A stretch of DNA of 64,000 nt from Actinomadura latina NBRC 106108 (GTDB lineage: Bacteria; Actinomycetota; Actinomycetes; Streptosporangiales; Streptosporangiaceae). This document shows positions 18,053-26,539 of this stretch, one piece after another; the stretch's first letter is position 1; each line of letters begins with the position of its first letter. Both the position numbers and the translations under genes were made by a program. The notes beneath the pieces were generated by a model that made no database searches, was not told where the DNA came from, and saw only the letters and a list, made by a program, of their open reading frames with translations. The stretch is taken from NCBI RefSeq assembly GCF_001552195.1, contig NZ_BCQS01000005.1, positions 248,001 through 312,000 on the forward strand. The letters run 5' to 3'.

Positions 18053-18699
18053 GCACCCTTCCGGAAGAATCGGGAGCGAGCAGGCCGTTCCGCGGTCGGC
18101 CACCCGTCGAGGATCATCGGTTCACCGTGCAGGTAACGCCGGTATTGGACGATCAGATCGGCTTCCGAGAGCAGCGGCCAGCGGCTCATCCGACCATGCG
18201 TCTTCTCGATGACCAGCACCGTTTCCGCGTCCGGCGCCGGAACCCGTGGTGGCTCGGCCAGGCGCACCCGCACACCCCTGGCGACGTAGAAGGCGCCGAG
18301 GTCGGCGAGCGAGATCAGCCGGCGCGAACCGCCGGAGGACGACTCGTTGAAATGAGCCTCGGCACGTGCCCATGCGGCGCCGCGATCAAGCGGAGCACCT
18401 CGGCGGGCCCCGTGCGACGCGAGCGCGGCGGCGACGCGATGCACGGTCGGGCAGGGCGCCGCCGTCTCACACTCCGGGCACGTCCGCCCGCCCGCGCTCG
18501 TCAACACGGGACGGTGCGCGTCCAGGACGTCGGCGAGCGCCGCCATCGCGTCGGCCAGGAACCGGCGCGCCCCCTGGATCAGTTCGACCGCCGAGTTGCC
18601 CGCCTCGTCCTGCGCGAGGTCGGCGAGGGCCGTGTCACGGGCTTCACGGACGAGCCTCTCCAGGTGCTCGTGGAGATCACCATGGGACTGAGCCGTCAT
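18031..18699 (-). CDS. hypothetical protein in HATPase/BldC-like cassette
   Basis: I do not recognise this 222-residue protein. Residues 1-70 are helical and acidic. A CPECETAAPCPTVH segment near residue 75 has three Cys and a His that could bind metal. The C-terminal part (FYVARGVRVRL to YRRYLHGEP) looks globular, with a Trp/Tyr-rich end. Its ATG overlaps the stop of the upstream HATPase gene (ATGA), and its end overlaps the BldC-like gene by 22 bp, so the three are one operon. No signal peptide or membrane helix is visible. Confidence 0.7.
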   Translation of the reverse strand: MTAQSHGDLHEHLERLVREARDTALADLAQDEAGNSAVELIQGARRFLADAMAALADVLDAHRPVLTSAGGRTCPECETAAPCPTVHRVAAALASHGARRGAPLDRGAAWARAEAHFNESSSGGSRRLISLADLGAFYVARGVRVRLAEPPRVPAPDAETVLVIEKTHGRMSRWPLLSEADLIVQYRRYLHGEPMILDGWPTAERPARSRFFRKGAWTIPNF

Positions 18700-19472
18700 C
18701 GCCCGTCATCTCCGGGTACGACACCGCGTTCGTGGTGGCAGACGACCTCGTCGGCGACATCGTGCAGGTCCGCGAACGGCCGGCAGGCGTAGGCGTCCCG
18801 TGTTCCCGGCCGGACGCGCCACCGGAACACGCCGGGCGGCTCGGACCACACCGTCAGGCCCCACATCGTGACCACGGAACGGTCGGACCCGTGGTGGCAG
18901 CGCGTTCCGTCCAGCCCCCTGGCGATCAGCAGCCGACGCAGCACCACGGCCGCCTCCCATGGGAGCGGACGCGGCCGGTGCGCGCACTTCCAGGCGACCG
19001 GGACGCAGAACCAGGTCGCCTTGCCCGGCACCGGCAGCGGCCCCAGCCTGGACCGCGTCCGGTGCCATCCCCACTCCGCCGAGAGTGCGTCGACGACCGC
19101 GATTCCCCGGCCGTTCTCCGCCCAAGCGCCGTCCCTCTTCGCGGGACGCGTCCACTCGGGCTTCGGGTCGAAGACCTTGAACACGAACTGGCTCTCCGGC
19201 GTGACCCGGTGGTAGGCCCACAGCTCCAGCACGCGCCGCCCCGGCGCCGCCTCCGCACGGACCGACGCACCGCCGATGCCGTGCCGGAGGCCGTTGGTCA
19301 CCAGCTCCGACGCCGCGAGCGTGACGTCCTCGACGAGTTCGCCGGGCACCTTGGCCGCCATCAGCGCCACCCGAAGGTGCGCGCGGGCCACACCGGCGCA
19401 CGTCTCATCGGCGGGCAGCGGCCACGCCGAACACCCGCCGAGCACCAGATCGGGGAGATGTCCGTGAACCAT
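18696..19472 (-). CDS. HATPase domain anti-sigma-factor-like protein
   Basis: The 258-residue protein has an N-terminal GHKL ATP-binding fold of the RsbW/SpoIIAB type: the N box ASELVTNGLRHG near residue 69 and the G1 region ENGRGIAVVDALS near residue 118. Such proteins often bind sigma factors or act as stand-alone kinases in actinobacteria. The last 100 residues (from PLPWEAAVVLRRLL onward) are an extension without a recognised domain. It is divergent from an XRE/DUF397 pair, a common actinomycete arrangement in which HATPase, XRE and DUF397 proteins are encoded together. Confidence 0.8.
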   Translation of the reverse strand: MVHGHLPDLVLGGCSAWPLPADETCAGVARAHLRVALMAAKVPGELVEDVTLAASELVTNGLRHGIGGASVRAEAAPGRRVLELWAYHRVTPESQFVFKVFDPKPEWTRPAKRDGAWAENGRGIAVVDALSAEWGWHRTRSRLGPLPVPGKATWFCVPVAWKCAHRPRPLPWEAAVVLRRLLIARGLDGTRCHHGSDRSVVTMWGLTVWSEPPGVFRWRVRPGTRDAYACRPFADLHDVADEVVCHHERGVVPGDDGR

Positions 19473-19641
19473 GGGGGTCTCCTCTTCACGAGGTCTATGT
19501 CCGAAGCAGCAAGATCGTTTCCGTAATCGACTGCGAACGCTGCGTTACCGGCTAGATACTGCTCTCAAGAACTCGAACCATCAAGGGATTCAAGTTAGAT
19601 TCTCGAAAATCCGTGATTCGATCTTGTGGAGATGTGGACAA

Positions 19642-20502
19642 ATGCCTTCCATTCAGGCAAGCGGCTACAGCCCGACGATCAAGAAGCGCGCTCTCAGCCG
19701 CAAACTCGTCGAGTTGCGCGAGCAGTGCGGGATGACCACCAGCGAGGTCTGCAAGCGCCTCCGCTGGAGCCCGTCCAAGCTCAACTACATCGAGAAGGCG
19801 AAGTGGGTCGACCCCAACAGCGACTCGGTCGCCGATCTCTGCGAGCTGTACGGCGTGGGCCCCTCGGACACCGAGGCCCTGATCAAGCTCACCCGGGAGG
19901 CCCGCCAGCGCGGCTGGTGGCGCAAGTACAACGACGTGTTCACCAACGAGTACCCCGGTTTCGAGGCGGGGGCTTCTGAGATCAGCACGTACCAAACAAC
20001 GTTCATCCCGGGCTTGCTCCAGACGCCGGAATACATCGAACTCGCGGCCCCCAGCGTCGGGATCAACGATGCCGATGAGATCCGACGCCATGTGGACGCA
20101 CGCATGGAACGTCAGCGAATCCTCTCTCGGAGGACCGCGCCGTGCCGCCTACACGCAGTGATCGACGAGAGCACGTTTCTACGCATCCATGACACGGCCG
20201 TACGCGCCGCACAGATCCGCCATGTTCTGACGATGATCGATCGCGAGAACGTGGACGTCCAAGTGCTGGCGCTGTCTGACGGCCTCTACCCAGGTGCGGG
20301 CGAGGTCTTCATGTACCTCAAGTTTCCGGATCCCTCGGACCGCGACATCGTTTACCTGGAGACTTGCTTTGACGACCGGCTACTGGAAGAGGAGGACGAA
20401 CTCAATCGCTATATGGTCAGGTTTGACCGGTTGTGCGGCGCGGCACTCGACGCTGCGGCAACACGTGAGTACCTGACAGGCTTGATTGAGGGACCTGGAT
20501 GA
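19642..20502 (+). CDS. XRE family regulator with DUF5753 domain
   Basis: This 286-residue protein has an N-terminal helix-turn-helix (KLVELREQCGMTTSEVCKRL near residues 18-37, then WSPSKLNYIEKAK) and a C-terminal DUF5753 domain with TYQTTFIPGLLQTPEYIEL. The pair with a following DUF397 gene is among the most repeated regulatory modules in actinomycetes; WhiJ-like systems control development. The ATG at 19642 is preferred because the 57 upstream codons are not homologous and have different base use. Base composition here is visibly less GC-biased than in neighbouring genes. Confidence 0.87.
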   Translation: MPSIQASGYSPTIKKRALSRKLVELREQCGMTTSEVCKRLRWSPSKLNYIEKAKWVDPNSDSVADLCELYGVGPSDTEALIKLTREARQRGWWRKYNDVFTNEYPGFEAGASEISTYQTTFIPGLLQTPEYIELAAPSVGINDADEIRRHVDARMERQRILSRRTAPCRLHAVIDESTFLRIHDTAVRAAQIRHVLTMIDRENVDVQVLALSDGLYPGAGEVFMYLKFPDPSDRDIVYLETCFDDRLLEEEDELNRYMVRFDRLCGAALDAAATREYLTGLIEGPG

Positions 20503-20756
20503 ACCTTTCCGCAGCTAGGTGGCGCAAGAGCAGTAGATCGAGTCGCGGTGGCCATAACTATGTGGAGGCCACTGTTTCCTGGCGAAAGAGCAGCAAGTCT
20601 CAAGTAGGCGGCAACGAGTGCGTCGAGGTGGCCGGCACGCCCGATGCCGTGCTGATCCGGGACAGCAAGGACACGGTCGGCCCCCGGCACATGGTTACTC
20701 CGGAGGCGTTCCGCTACCTGGTCAACCGGATCAAGAGCGGCGGGCTCGACCTCTAG
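20499..20756 (+). CDS. DUF397 protein with a duplicated N-terminal motif
   Basis: The 85-residue protein starts with the ATGA overlap shared with the XRE gene. DUF397 proteins are small partners, often antagonists, of DUF5753/XRE regulators. This one carries the domain's first motif twice: RWRKSSRSSRGGHNYVEAT (residues 7-26) and SWRKSSKSQVGGNECVEVA (28-47). The rest of the domain (VLIRDSKD, then the VTPEAFRYLVNRIKSG end) occurs once. This suggests fusion of the head of one DUF397 copy onto a complete second copy. Confidence 0.85.
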   Translation: MNLSAARWRKSSRSSRGGHNYVEATVSWRKSSKSQVGGNECVEVAGTPDAVLIRDSKDTVGPRHMVTPEAFRYLVNRIKSGGLDL

Positions 20757-20772
20757 AACGTGCCGCATTGGC

Positions 20773-20822
20773 TTGCGGCGTGTTGCCCTTATCCGCAGGT
20801 CGTGAAGGGCAACATGCCGCAA
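20773..20822. terminator. long hairpin between convergent DUF397 and Nudix genes
   Basis: Arms at 20773-20790 (TTGCGGCGTGTTGCCCTT) and 20805-20822 (AAGGGCAACATGCCGCAA) pair over 18 bp with a single G-T mismatch around a 14-base loop. The position between two convergent stops suggests a bidirectional terminator. There is no long T-run. Confidence 0.7.
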
Positions 20823-20859
20823 GTCAACGAAGCGGGGACGAGGCCCGGGGCGCGTGTGA

Positions 20860-21369
20860 TCAGCGTGGGTCGGGTTCCTCGCGAGACTCGCCGGCGTGGT
20901 CGAAGTATTTGGCCAGGTAGTAGCGGTACATGGCACCGGTGGTGGGCGGGATCTCTCCCCACTTCTTGATGATCTGGTGGCCGGAGAAGTGGTCGGGGTT
21001 GATCCGGATGTCGTCGCTCGCCGCGCTGACGACGTAGCCGGTAGAGAGGTCCTGACGCTCGTGCTCGGTCTTGAAGCGGCCGACGTACTGGCCGAGGAAC
21101 CGCTTGCCGTCCACATCGACGTCCAGGCCGAGTTCGTCCTCGGCGATACGGGCGATGGCATCGTCGATGCTCTCCGGCTTGAACATACGCAGGCCCGGAA
21201 GCGCCCACTTGTTCTGGTAGGGCGCGATAGTGCGCCGGACGAGCACGACGCCGCCGTCCTCGGGAAGTTCCACGACGAGGTCGAACGTGGGGATCACCGC
21301 GTATTCGAGGATGCTCTCAAAGACCTCTCTCGGCGCGAACTTCACCTCTGGGCGCTTGCGCGACGTCAT
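20860..21369 (-). CDS. Nudix domain protein with atypical Nudix box
   Basis: The 169-residue protein has the Nudix fold pattern (VVLVRRTIAPYQNKWALPGL, then MFKPESIDDAIARIAEDELGLD). The box reads RIAEDELGL instead of REUxEExGU, so the first glutamate is Ile and one acidic ligand is shifted. GDP-mannose mannosyl hydrolases and some sensor Nudix proteins show similar changes. The fold is clear; hydrolysis is doubtful, and a ligand-binding role is possible. The ATG overlaps the stop of the upstream unknown gene (ATGA), so the two probably act together. Confidence 0.78.
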   Translation of the reverse strand: MTSRKRPEVKFAPREVFESILEYAVIPTFDLVVELPEDGGVVLVRRTIAPYQNKWALPGLRMFKPESIDDAIARIAEDELGLDVDVDGKRFLGQYVGRFKTEHERQDLSTGYVVSAASDDIRINPDHFSGHQIIKKWGEIPPTTGAMYRYYLAKYFDHAGESREEPDPR

Positions 21370-22367
21370 GGCAGATTCCTCTCGAGGGCCTGCGCAGCCG
21401 TGCGCCAGACCTGGTCGCTGTCGGGCAGGACGATGGCCTTCTCGACCAGTTCTATCGTGCGGGCACGGCTCCCCGTCTTCGGATCGTGTGCGATGTCGCC
21501 TACCCGGAACAGCATCTGGAACGCGGCGGGCCGGGATCGAAGCTGGTCCACGAGTTCCCGGAGGACGTCCTTGTCCCGGAAGATCAGGCCGAGCGCCCGG
21601 GTGCCGGTGCCGTGGGTACCACCGAAGCTGATCACCGCGCGTCCGTCGTCCAACGCGACGGGCGAGAGGTAGTTCCGGAGCTTGGTCACGAGGAGATAGT
21701 CCTCCAAGAGAACACCGTCCTCGTCGACTCGCGGGACGAAGCTGCGATCAGGACCTTGGATGCGCCAGTTGGGCCGCTCCACCATCCCTCGCCCGGCGAC
21801 GAAACGCCGAGCGACCGCCCCCTCTGCGACCTGATTCTTGGAGAGGATCCATCGGTACGGCAGGTCCACGGGCGCATCACCCAAGGCCAGCGAATCGGCG
21901 TCCCCATCGGGTTCGTAGCCGAACAGGATCCGCGACAGCCCTTCCGCTGTTGGGCTGCCGATCAGCACCAGGTCATGCGTGACGTGGGCGCTTATCTCGT
22001 CCTCAATCCGCAGCCGCCCCGCCTGCTGGGCCCGGATGTAGTCATTGCCACTCGCCGCGACGAGGCCATGAAGGTTGTCGGGATGAAGGGACTCGTTGTA
22101 GAGGACATGCCGTGAATCATGCCGGTAGGCGACCATCCTGCCCTGATGCAGGCCGAGGACCTCTTTGGCCACGTCCGCTTGCTGCCGCAGCCTGGCAGTC
22201 TTCTTCATCCATTTCGAGGCACTGGACGACACAGTCACCAGACCAGTGGCTCCTGCCACTTCGGACGCGATGGTCAATACCGCGCTGATGTCCACGCCGG
22301 CCCCCGGGTCGCCTGGCGCACGTCGGGTCGTGCTCGTAAGGCCATCTTCGACCAGTTGCAGCAACAA
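21366..22367 (-). CDS. unrecognised protein coupled to the Nudix gene
   Basis: I cannot name this 333-residue protein. A short hydrophobic stretch near residues 27-45 (ISAVLTIASEVAGATGLVTV) is followed by a basic segment (SKWMKKTARLRQQADVAKEV), so it could be membrane-associated. The central and C-terminal parts have a Rossmann-like look: THDLVLIGSPTAEGLSRILF, later DYLLVTKLRNYLS, then AVISFGGTHGTGTRALG with a glycine-rich turn. These two Gly motifs could form a nucleotide-binding site. The start is uncertain, and a GTG at 22295 is the main alternative. It lies between the Nudix gene and a type I restriction remnant, in DNA of mixed composition. Confidence 0.65.
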   Translation of the reverse strand: MLLQLVEDGLTSTTRRAPGDPGAGVDISAVLTIASEVAGATGLVTVSSSASKWMKKTARLRQQADVAKEVLGLHQGRMVAYRHDSRHVLYNESLHPDNLHGLVAASGNDYIRAQQAGRLRIEDEISAHVTHDLVLIGSPTAEGLSRILFGYEPDGDADSLALGDAPVDLPYRWILSKNQVAEGAVARRFVAGRGMVERPNWRIQGPDRSFVPRVDEDGVLLEDYLLVTKLRNYLSPVALDDGRAVISFGGTHGTGTRALGLIFRDKDVLRELVDQLRSRPAAFQMLFRVGDIAHDPKTGSRARTIELVEKAIVLPDSDQVWRTAAQALERNLP

Positions 22368-22435
22368 GGCACGAAAGGGGACAGAACGCGCGCGCTTCGT
22401 CCGCAGGCGGCGAGTATTCGGAGGAACCCGGACGT

Positions 22436-22831
22436 TCAGGCTTCCGTTGGCTCGGTGCCTCTCTGGCGGAGCCGCTGTTCGGCCTCTCGGCGGGCCGGGC
22501 GACGGATCAGGTCGTAAGCCTGCCTGCGCGCGACACGGGTGAAGACCTCTTTGAACTCGGGGTCCTCGCCGAAGAATCGCCGCACGAGCGTATCGTTCGC
22601 CTTCGCGCGCTCCCCCACTACACGGCGTAGGTGCCTGTCGAAGACCTGGCCGAACTTGTCGATATCGTCGTTGGCGAGTCCGGCCTGCTGAATCGCCTCG
22701 TTTTCAGCGAGTGCCACGACCTGCTGTCCATACCAGATCTGGTCGCCGGTATCGAGGCCCCAGCCGATCTGCCCCGTAACAGCCGCCGTAACCAACGCCC
22801 GCTTCCGCTCCTCCAAGAGAGCCGCTGCGCG
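22436..22831 (-). pseudogene. type I restriction remnant: HsdS tail joined to HsdR tail
   Basis: The frame begins without a usable start. It first encodes AAALLEERKRALVTAAVTGQI, the characteristic C-terminal end of HsdS specificity subunits. It then continues at once into IWYGQQVVALAENEAIQQAG and DDIDKFGQVFDRHLRRVVGE, then GEDPEFKEVFTRVARRQAYD, which resembles the C-terminal end of HsdR motor subunits. Nothing of the target-recognition, nuclease or helicase domains remains. The simplest reading is a deletion from near the end of hsdS to near the end of hsdR. The HsdS match is strong by motif; the HsdR match is moderate. Confidence 0.65.
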
Positions 22832-22852
22832 ACCCCAACGACCTCATCGAGA

Positions 22853-23488
22853 TCAGACCGTGAGGCGGACGCCCTCCGGGGTCGTGGTCACGGATCTCAG
22901 GTCCGTGATGATGCGGTGGGCCGCGGTGAGCACGGAGCGGTCGTGGCTGGTGGCCACCGCCAGGACGGTGGCTCCGGCGGCGCGGCCCGCGGCTATGCCC
23001 GCGGGGGCGTCCTCGATGACCACGCAGGCGGACGGGTCCACGCCCAGGTGCGCCGCCGCCCGGAGGTAGCCGGACGGGTCCGGTTTGCCCTTCGGGACGT
23101 CTTCCGCTGTGACGACCACGGGCGGGAGGGGCACGCCGGCGACGGTGGTGCGGAGTTTCAGCTGGGGCCTGTCCATCGAGGTGACGAAGGCGTGGGGCAG
23201 GCCGTTCATGGCGGTCAGGAGGTCCACCGCGCCCGGGAGGGCCGTGATGCCGTCCGTGCCCGTTGATTCGAGGGCGTCCAGGCGGGCGGTGGCGTCACGG
23301 ACCTGGTCGGGTGGGAGGAAGTCGGCGACGCGGTCGCTCGTGCGGCGGCCGTGGGCATCGGAAAGGAACTCGTCCGGGTCGATGCCGTACTCGGCGGCCC
23401 ATTCGCGGGCCGCGCGCTCGACGAGGGGCGTGGAGTCGACAAGGGTGCCGTCCACGTCGAACAGGACGGCGGCGCAGGGCAGGATCAC
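22853..23488 (-). CDS. HAD-IA family phosphatase
   Basis: The 211-residue protein has the haloacid dehalogenase motifs in order: [11 protein letters not shown] (nucleophile Asp and acid Asp) near residue 9, VTSMD in motif [11 protein letters not shown] with the motif III lysine, and [16 protein letters not shown] for motif IV. The helical cap between motifs I and II places it with beta-phosphoglucomutase/sugar-phosphatase-like HADs. Its ATG overlaps the rpe stop (ATGA), hinting at sugar-phosphate metabolism. The substrate is unknown. Confidence 0.87.
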   Translation of the reverse strand: MILPCAAVLFDVDGTLVDSTPLVERAAREWAAEYGIDPDEFLSDAHGRRTSDRVADFLPPDQVRDATARLDALESTGTDGITALPGAVDLLTAMNGLPHAFVTSMDRPQLKLRTTVAGVPLPPVVVTAEDVPKGKPDPSGYLRAAAHLGVDPSACVVIEDAPAGIAAGRAAGATVLAVATSHDRSVLTAAHRIITDLRSVTTTPEGVRLTV

Positions 23489-24162
23489 CAGGCCGCCTTG
23501 GCCGTTGCCTCCTCGGCCTGGGCGCGGAGCCCGCGGATCGCCTCAACCGGGTCGTCGGCGCCGTAGACGGCGTTGCCGGCGACGAAGACGTCCGCGCCGG
23601 CGTCGGCGCAGCGTTCGATGGTCTCGGCGCTGACGCCGCCGTCGACCTGGAGCCAGATGGGAAGGTCGCGGCCCTTGATGAGCTCGCGGGCGCGGCGGAC
23701 CTTCGGCAGGACGACGTCCAGGAACTTCTGGCCGCCGAAGCCGGGCTCGACCGTCATCAGGAGGAGCATGTCGATCTCGCCGAGGAGGTCTTCGAAGCCG
23801 TCCACCGGGGTGGCCGGGTTGACGCCGAGGCCCGCGCGCGCGCCGGCGGAGCGGATGGCGCGCAGTGTGCGGATGGGGGCCTTCGCCGCCTCGGCGTGGA
23901 TCGTGACGCTCTTAGCGCCCGCCTCCGCGTAGTCGGGCGCCCAGCGGTCGGGGTCCTCGATCATCAGGTGGCAGTCGAGCGGCAGCCTGCTGTGCTTCAG
24001 CAGCGCCTGGACGACCGGCAGCCCCAGGGTGAGGTTGGGGACGAAGTGGTTGTCCATGACGTCGACGTGGACCCAGTCGGCGGAGTCGGCAATGCGCTCG
24101 ACGTCCTCCGCCAGGCGGGCGAAGTCGGCGGACAGGATGCTGGGTGAGATCTGAGGAGCCAT
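23485..24162 (-). CDS. rpe: ribulose-phosphate 3-epimerase
   Basis: This enzyme interconverts ribulose 5-phosphate and xylulose 5-phosphate in the pentose phosphate pathway. The 225-residue TIM barrel shows [13 protein letters not shown] at the start, the metal-binding [38 protein letters not shown] and VDGGVSAET. All catalytic Asp and His residues are present. ATG 24162 is chosen; the 36 further upstream codons do not match the family. It is coupled to the HAD gene downstream. Confidence 0.95.
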   Translation of the reverse strand: MAPQISPSILSADFARLAEDVERIADSADWVHVDVMDNHFVPNLTLGLPVVQALLKHSRLPLDCHLMIEDPDRWAPDYAEAGAKSVTIHAEAAKAPIRTLRAIRSAGARAGLGVNPATPVDGFEDLLGEIDMLLLMTVEPGFGGQKFLDVVLPKVRRARELIKGRDLPIWLQVDGGVSAETIERCADAGADVFVAGNAVYGADDPVEAIRGLRAQAEEATAKAAW

Positions 24163-24175
24163 GATGCCCCGAAGT

Positions 24176-25114
24176 CTATTGGCGCAGTTCCTCCCGGTCC
24201 TCACCCGGCCGGGTGACGGCGGGGGTGGCTCGGGTCGCCAGGCGGAGCCGGACGAAGGATTCCGGCGCACCGGCCGTGACCCACAGGGCGAGCGCCGCCT
24301 GGACGGCGAACGCCTGGATCAGGCCGGTGCCGTCGAACACGTAGATGACGGCGGCGCCGGCGAGGCCGACGGGGACGCGCGCGATGCGTCGCCACGGCCT
24401 TCCGCCCGGGTCGAACCAGCCGCGCTCGGCGAGCACGGACAGGCCCGCGAGGGCGCCGAAGAGTCCACCGGAGGCTCTGGCCGAGTCGGTCAGCGTGATG
24501 GGTTCGATCTCTCCCCCCGCGCTCTTGATGGCGTCCGCCCATGCCTGGGGCCACTGCCAGTTCTCCAGTGGATGCCACGCGCCCCAGGCCGCGGCCAGCA
24601 GCAGCAGGGAGATCACCAGTGAGAGGACGATCTGCACGGCCAGGTGGTGGCGGGCCCACCACGGGACGGCGATGGGTTCCAGCGCGAGGGCGGCCACCAG
24701 GACGGTCAGGCCGATGCCCCATCCCGCGAGGACCTGGCCGACCGAGTGGACGCCCAGATAGACGCGGGACACCCCGATCAAGACGATGACGGCGGCGGCG
24801 CCCGCCCACAGGAGCCGCCGCCTGGTCTGGGCGGCGAAGAAGCCCCACGCCACGATGCCGTTCTGGGAGTGGCCGGACGGCATGCCGAAGGACGACAGCG
24901 TCTGCCTGCCCTTGATGGCGGGGTCGGTCCAGTAGGGGCGCGGTTCGTGGAAGACCAGTTTGAGGAGCGTGTTGAGGAGCGCGCCGAACAGCAGCAGGAC
25001 CGAGGCCCGTGCCGCGAGGCGCGGCGCCGCGCACCAGAACAGCACGACGAGGAGCGGGACGTAGAACGCCGCGCTGCCCAGGTACGACATGAAGAGCATG
25101 AAGCCGGTCAGCAC
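24176..25114 (-). CDS. PAP2 superfamily membrane phosphatase
   Basis: The 312-residue protein has several transmembrane helices and the three phosphatase signature motifs: KLVFHEPRP (KxxxxxxRP) near residue 52, MPSGHS near residue 78 and [12 protein letters not shown] near residue 113. Such enzymes dephosphorylate lipids or isoprenoid pyrophosphates on the outer side of the membrane. The C-terminal 130 residues add more membrane helices beyond the core domain. The GTG at 25114 is used; an ATG at 25099 would shorten it by five residues. It sits between rpe and rsmB without obvious functional linkage. Confidence 0.87.
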   Translation of the reverse strand: MLTGFMLFMSYLGSAAFYVPLLVVLFWCAAPRLAARASVLLLFGALLNTLLKLVFHEPRPYWTDPAIKGRQTLSSFGMPSGHSQNGIVAWGFFAAQTRRRLLWAGAAAVIVLIGVSRVYLGVHSVGQVLAGWGIGLTVLVAALALEPIAVPWWARHHLAVQIVLSLVISLLLLAAAWGAWHPLENWQWPQAWADAIKSAGGEIEPITLTDSARASGGLFGALAGLSVLAERGWFDPGGRPWRRIARVPVGLAGAAVIYVFDGTGLIQAFAVQAALALWVTAGAPESFVRLRLATRATPAVTRPGEDREELRQ

Positions 25115-25132
25115 GGGTCGGTCCCCCAGAGG

Positions 25133-26539
25133 CTAAGTGCGGCGCAGGAGGGCCAGGAACATCGCGTCCGTGCCGTGGCGGTGCGGCCAGAACTGGGCGT
25201 ACGGGCCGTCCCCCACGCCGGTGAGGTCCGGGGAGAGCGATGTCAGGACCGCCGGTGCGTCGAGCCGTTCGACGTCGTCGCGCTTACCCACGACGTCGTC
25301 CACAACCACACGGGTCTCGGCTAGATGGGGGGAACAGGTCACGTAGGCGACGACGCCGCCGGGCCGGACGGAATCCAGTGCCGCGGTGAGCAGCTTCCGC
25401 TGGAGCGTGCCCAGCTCGGCGACCGATTCGGGGCCTCGCCGCCAGCGCGCCTCCGGGCGGCGGCGGAGCGCCCCCAGGCCGGTGCAGGGCGCGTCCACCA
25501 TGACCCGGTCGAATGACCCGGGACGCCACGCGGGGGCGGTTCCGTCGGCCGCGACCACTCCTGCGCGGTCGTCCACCGCACGCTGGACGAGCGCCGCACG
25601 GTGCGGCTGGACGTCGGCGGCCAGAAGCCGTGCGTCACGTTGGGTCGCGATGGCCGACAGGAGACCCGCCTTGCCTCCGGGGCCGGCGCAGAGGTCCGCC
25701 CAGCGGGCGTCCGGGCCGTCCAAAGGGGCCTCGGTCAGCGCCAGGGTGACCATCTGGCTCGCCTCGTCCTGGACGGCGGCGCGCCCATCGCGGACGGCGG
25801 CGATACCAGCCGGGTCCCCTTCGGGCAGTACGGCGGCGTAGGGCGAGTACGAGGCGGGCTCCGCGCCGGACTCGCGCAGCTCTTCCAGCGTGGCCCGGCC
25901 GGGGCGGGCGACCAGCGTCACCCTGGGGCGGGCGTTGTCGGCCGCGAGGAGGTCGTCGATCTCGTCCGGGCCGACGGCGTCGCGCAAGGCGGACACGATC
26001 CACTTCGGGTGGCTGTGCGCGACCGAGAGGCGGGACGTCGTATCGGCATCGGCCGGCGCCACGATCTCCAGCCAGGCGTCCATGTCGCGGGTGGCGACCT
26101 TGCGGAGCACCGCGTTGGCGAACTTCGCCTGGCCGGGCCCGGCGACGGAACGGGCCAGCTCCACGGTGGTCCCCACGGCCGCGTGCGGCGGGATGCGGGT
26201 GGCGAGGATCTGGTGCGCGCCCAGGCGCAGCACGTCCAGCAGCGGGGCGTCGACGCGGCGCAGCTCACGGTCGCTGCACAGCGCGAGGACGGCGTCATAG
26301 GTCCCGCGCCCGCGCAGCGTCCCGTAGGTGAGTTCGGTGGCGAGGGCGGCGTCTCGCCCGGTGAGGCCGCGGTCGTGCAGGCGCTTGGGCAGCAGCAGGT
26401 TCGCGTAGGCGTCGCGGGTCTCCACCGCCCGGATCACGTCGAACGCGGTGCGGCGGACGAGGTCCTGGGGGCGGCCCGTCCTGCGGGGGCCGCCCGGCCT
26501 GCGGTTCTGGGCGTGTCGGCGGTCGCGGGCAGGCGGCAT
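25133..26539 (-). CDS. rsmB: 16S rRNA m5C967 methyltransferase RsmB
   Basis: The 468-residue protein has an N-terminal NusB-like RNA-binding domain (about residues 28-165) and a C-terminal SAM methyltransferase. DLCAGPGGKAGLLSA marks the SAM-binding loop, DAPCTGLGALRRRPE is motif IV and YVTCSPHLAETR is motif VI; both catalytic Cys residues are present. It methylates cytosine 967 of 16S rRNA. Its ATG is directly coupled to the fmt stop (they share base 26539), in the usual actinobacterial fmt-rsmB order. Confidence 0.93.
   Translation of the reverse strand: MPPARDRRHAQNRRPGGPRRTGRPQDLVRRTAFDVIRAVETRDAYANLLLPKRLHDRGLTGRDAALATELTYGTLRGRGTYDAVLALCSDRELRRVDAPLLDVLRLGAHQILATRIPPHAAVGTTVELARSVAGPGQAKFANAVLRKVATRDMDAWLEIVAPADADTTSRLSVAHSHPKWIVSALRDAVGPDEIDDLLAADNARPRVTLVARPGRATLEELRESGAEPASYSPYAAVLPEGDPAGIAAVRDGRAAVQDEASQMVTLALTEAPLDGPDARWADLCAGPGGKAGLLSAIATQRDARLLAADVQPHRAALVQRAVDDRAGVVAADGTAPAWRPGSFDRVMVDAPCTGLGALRRRPEARWRRGPESVAELGTLQRKLLTAALDSVRPGGVVAYVTCSPHLAETRVVVDDVVGKRDDVERLDAPAVLTSLSPDLTGVGDGPYAQFWPHRHGTDAMFLALLRRT

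Noticed and set aside
19471..19641. Longer N-terminus for the XRE regulator
   Set aside because: The 57 extra codons lack homology, overlap the divergent promoter region and contain no helix-turn-helix; ATG 19642 fits better.
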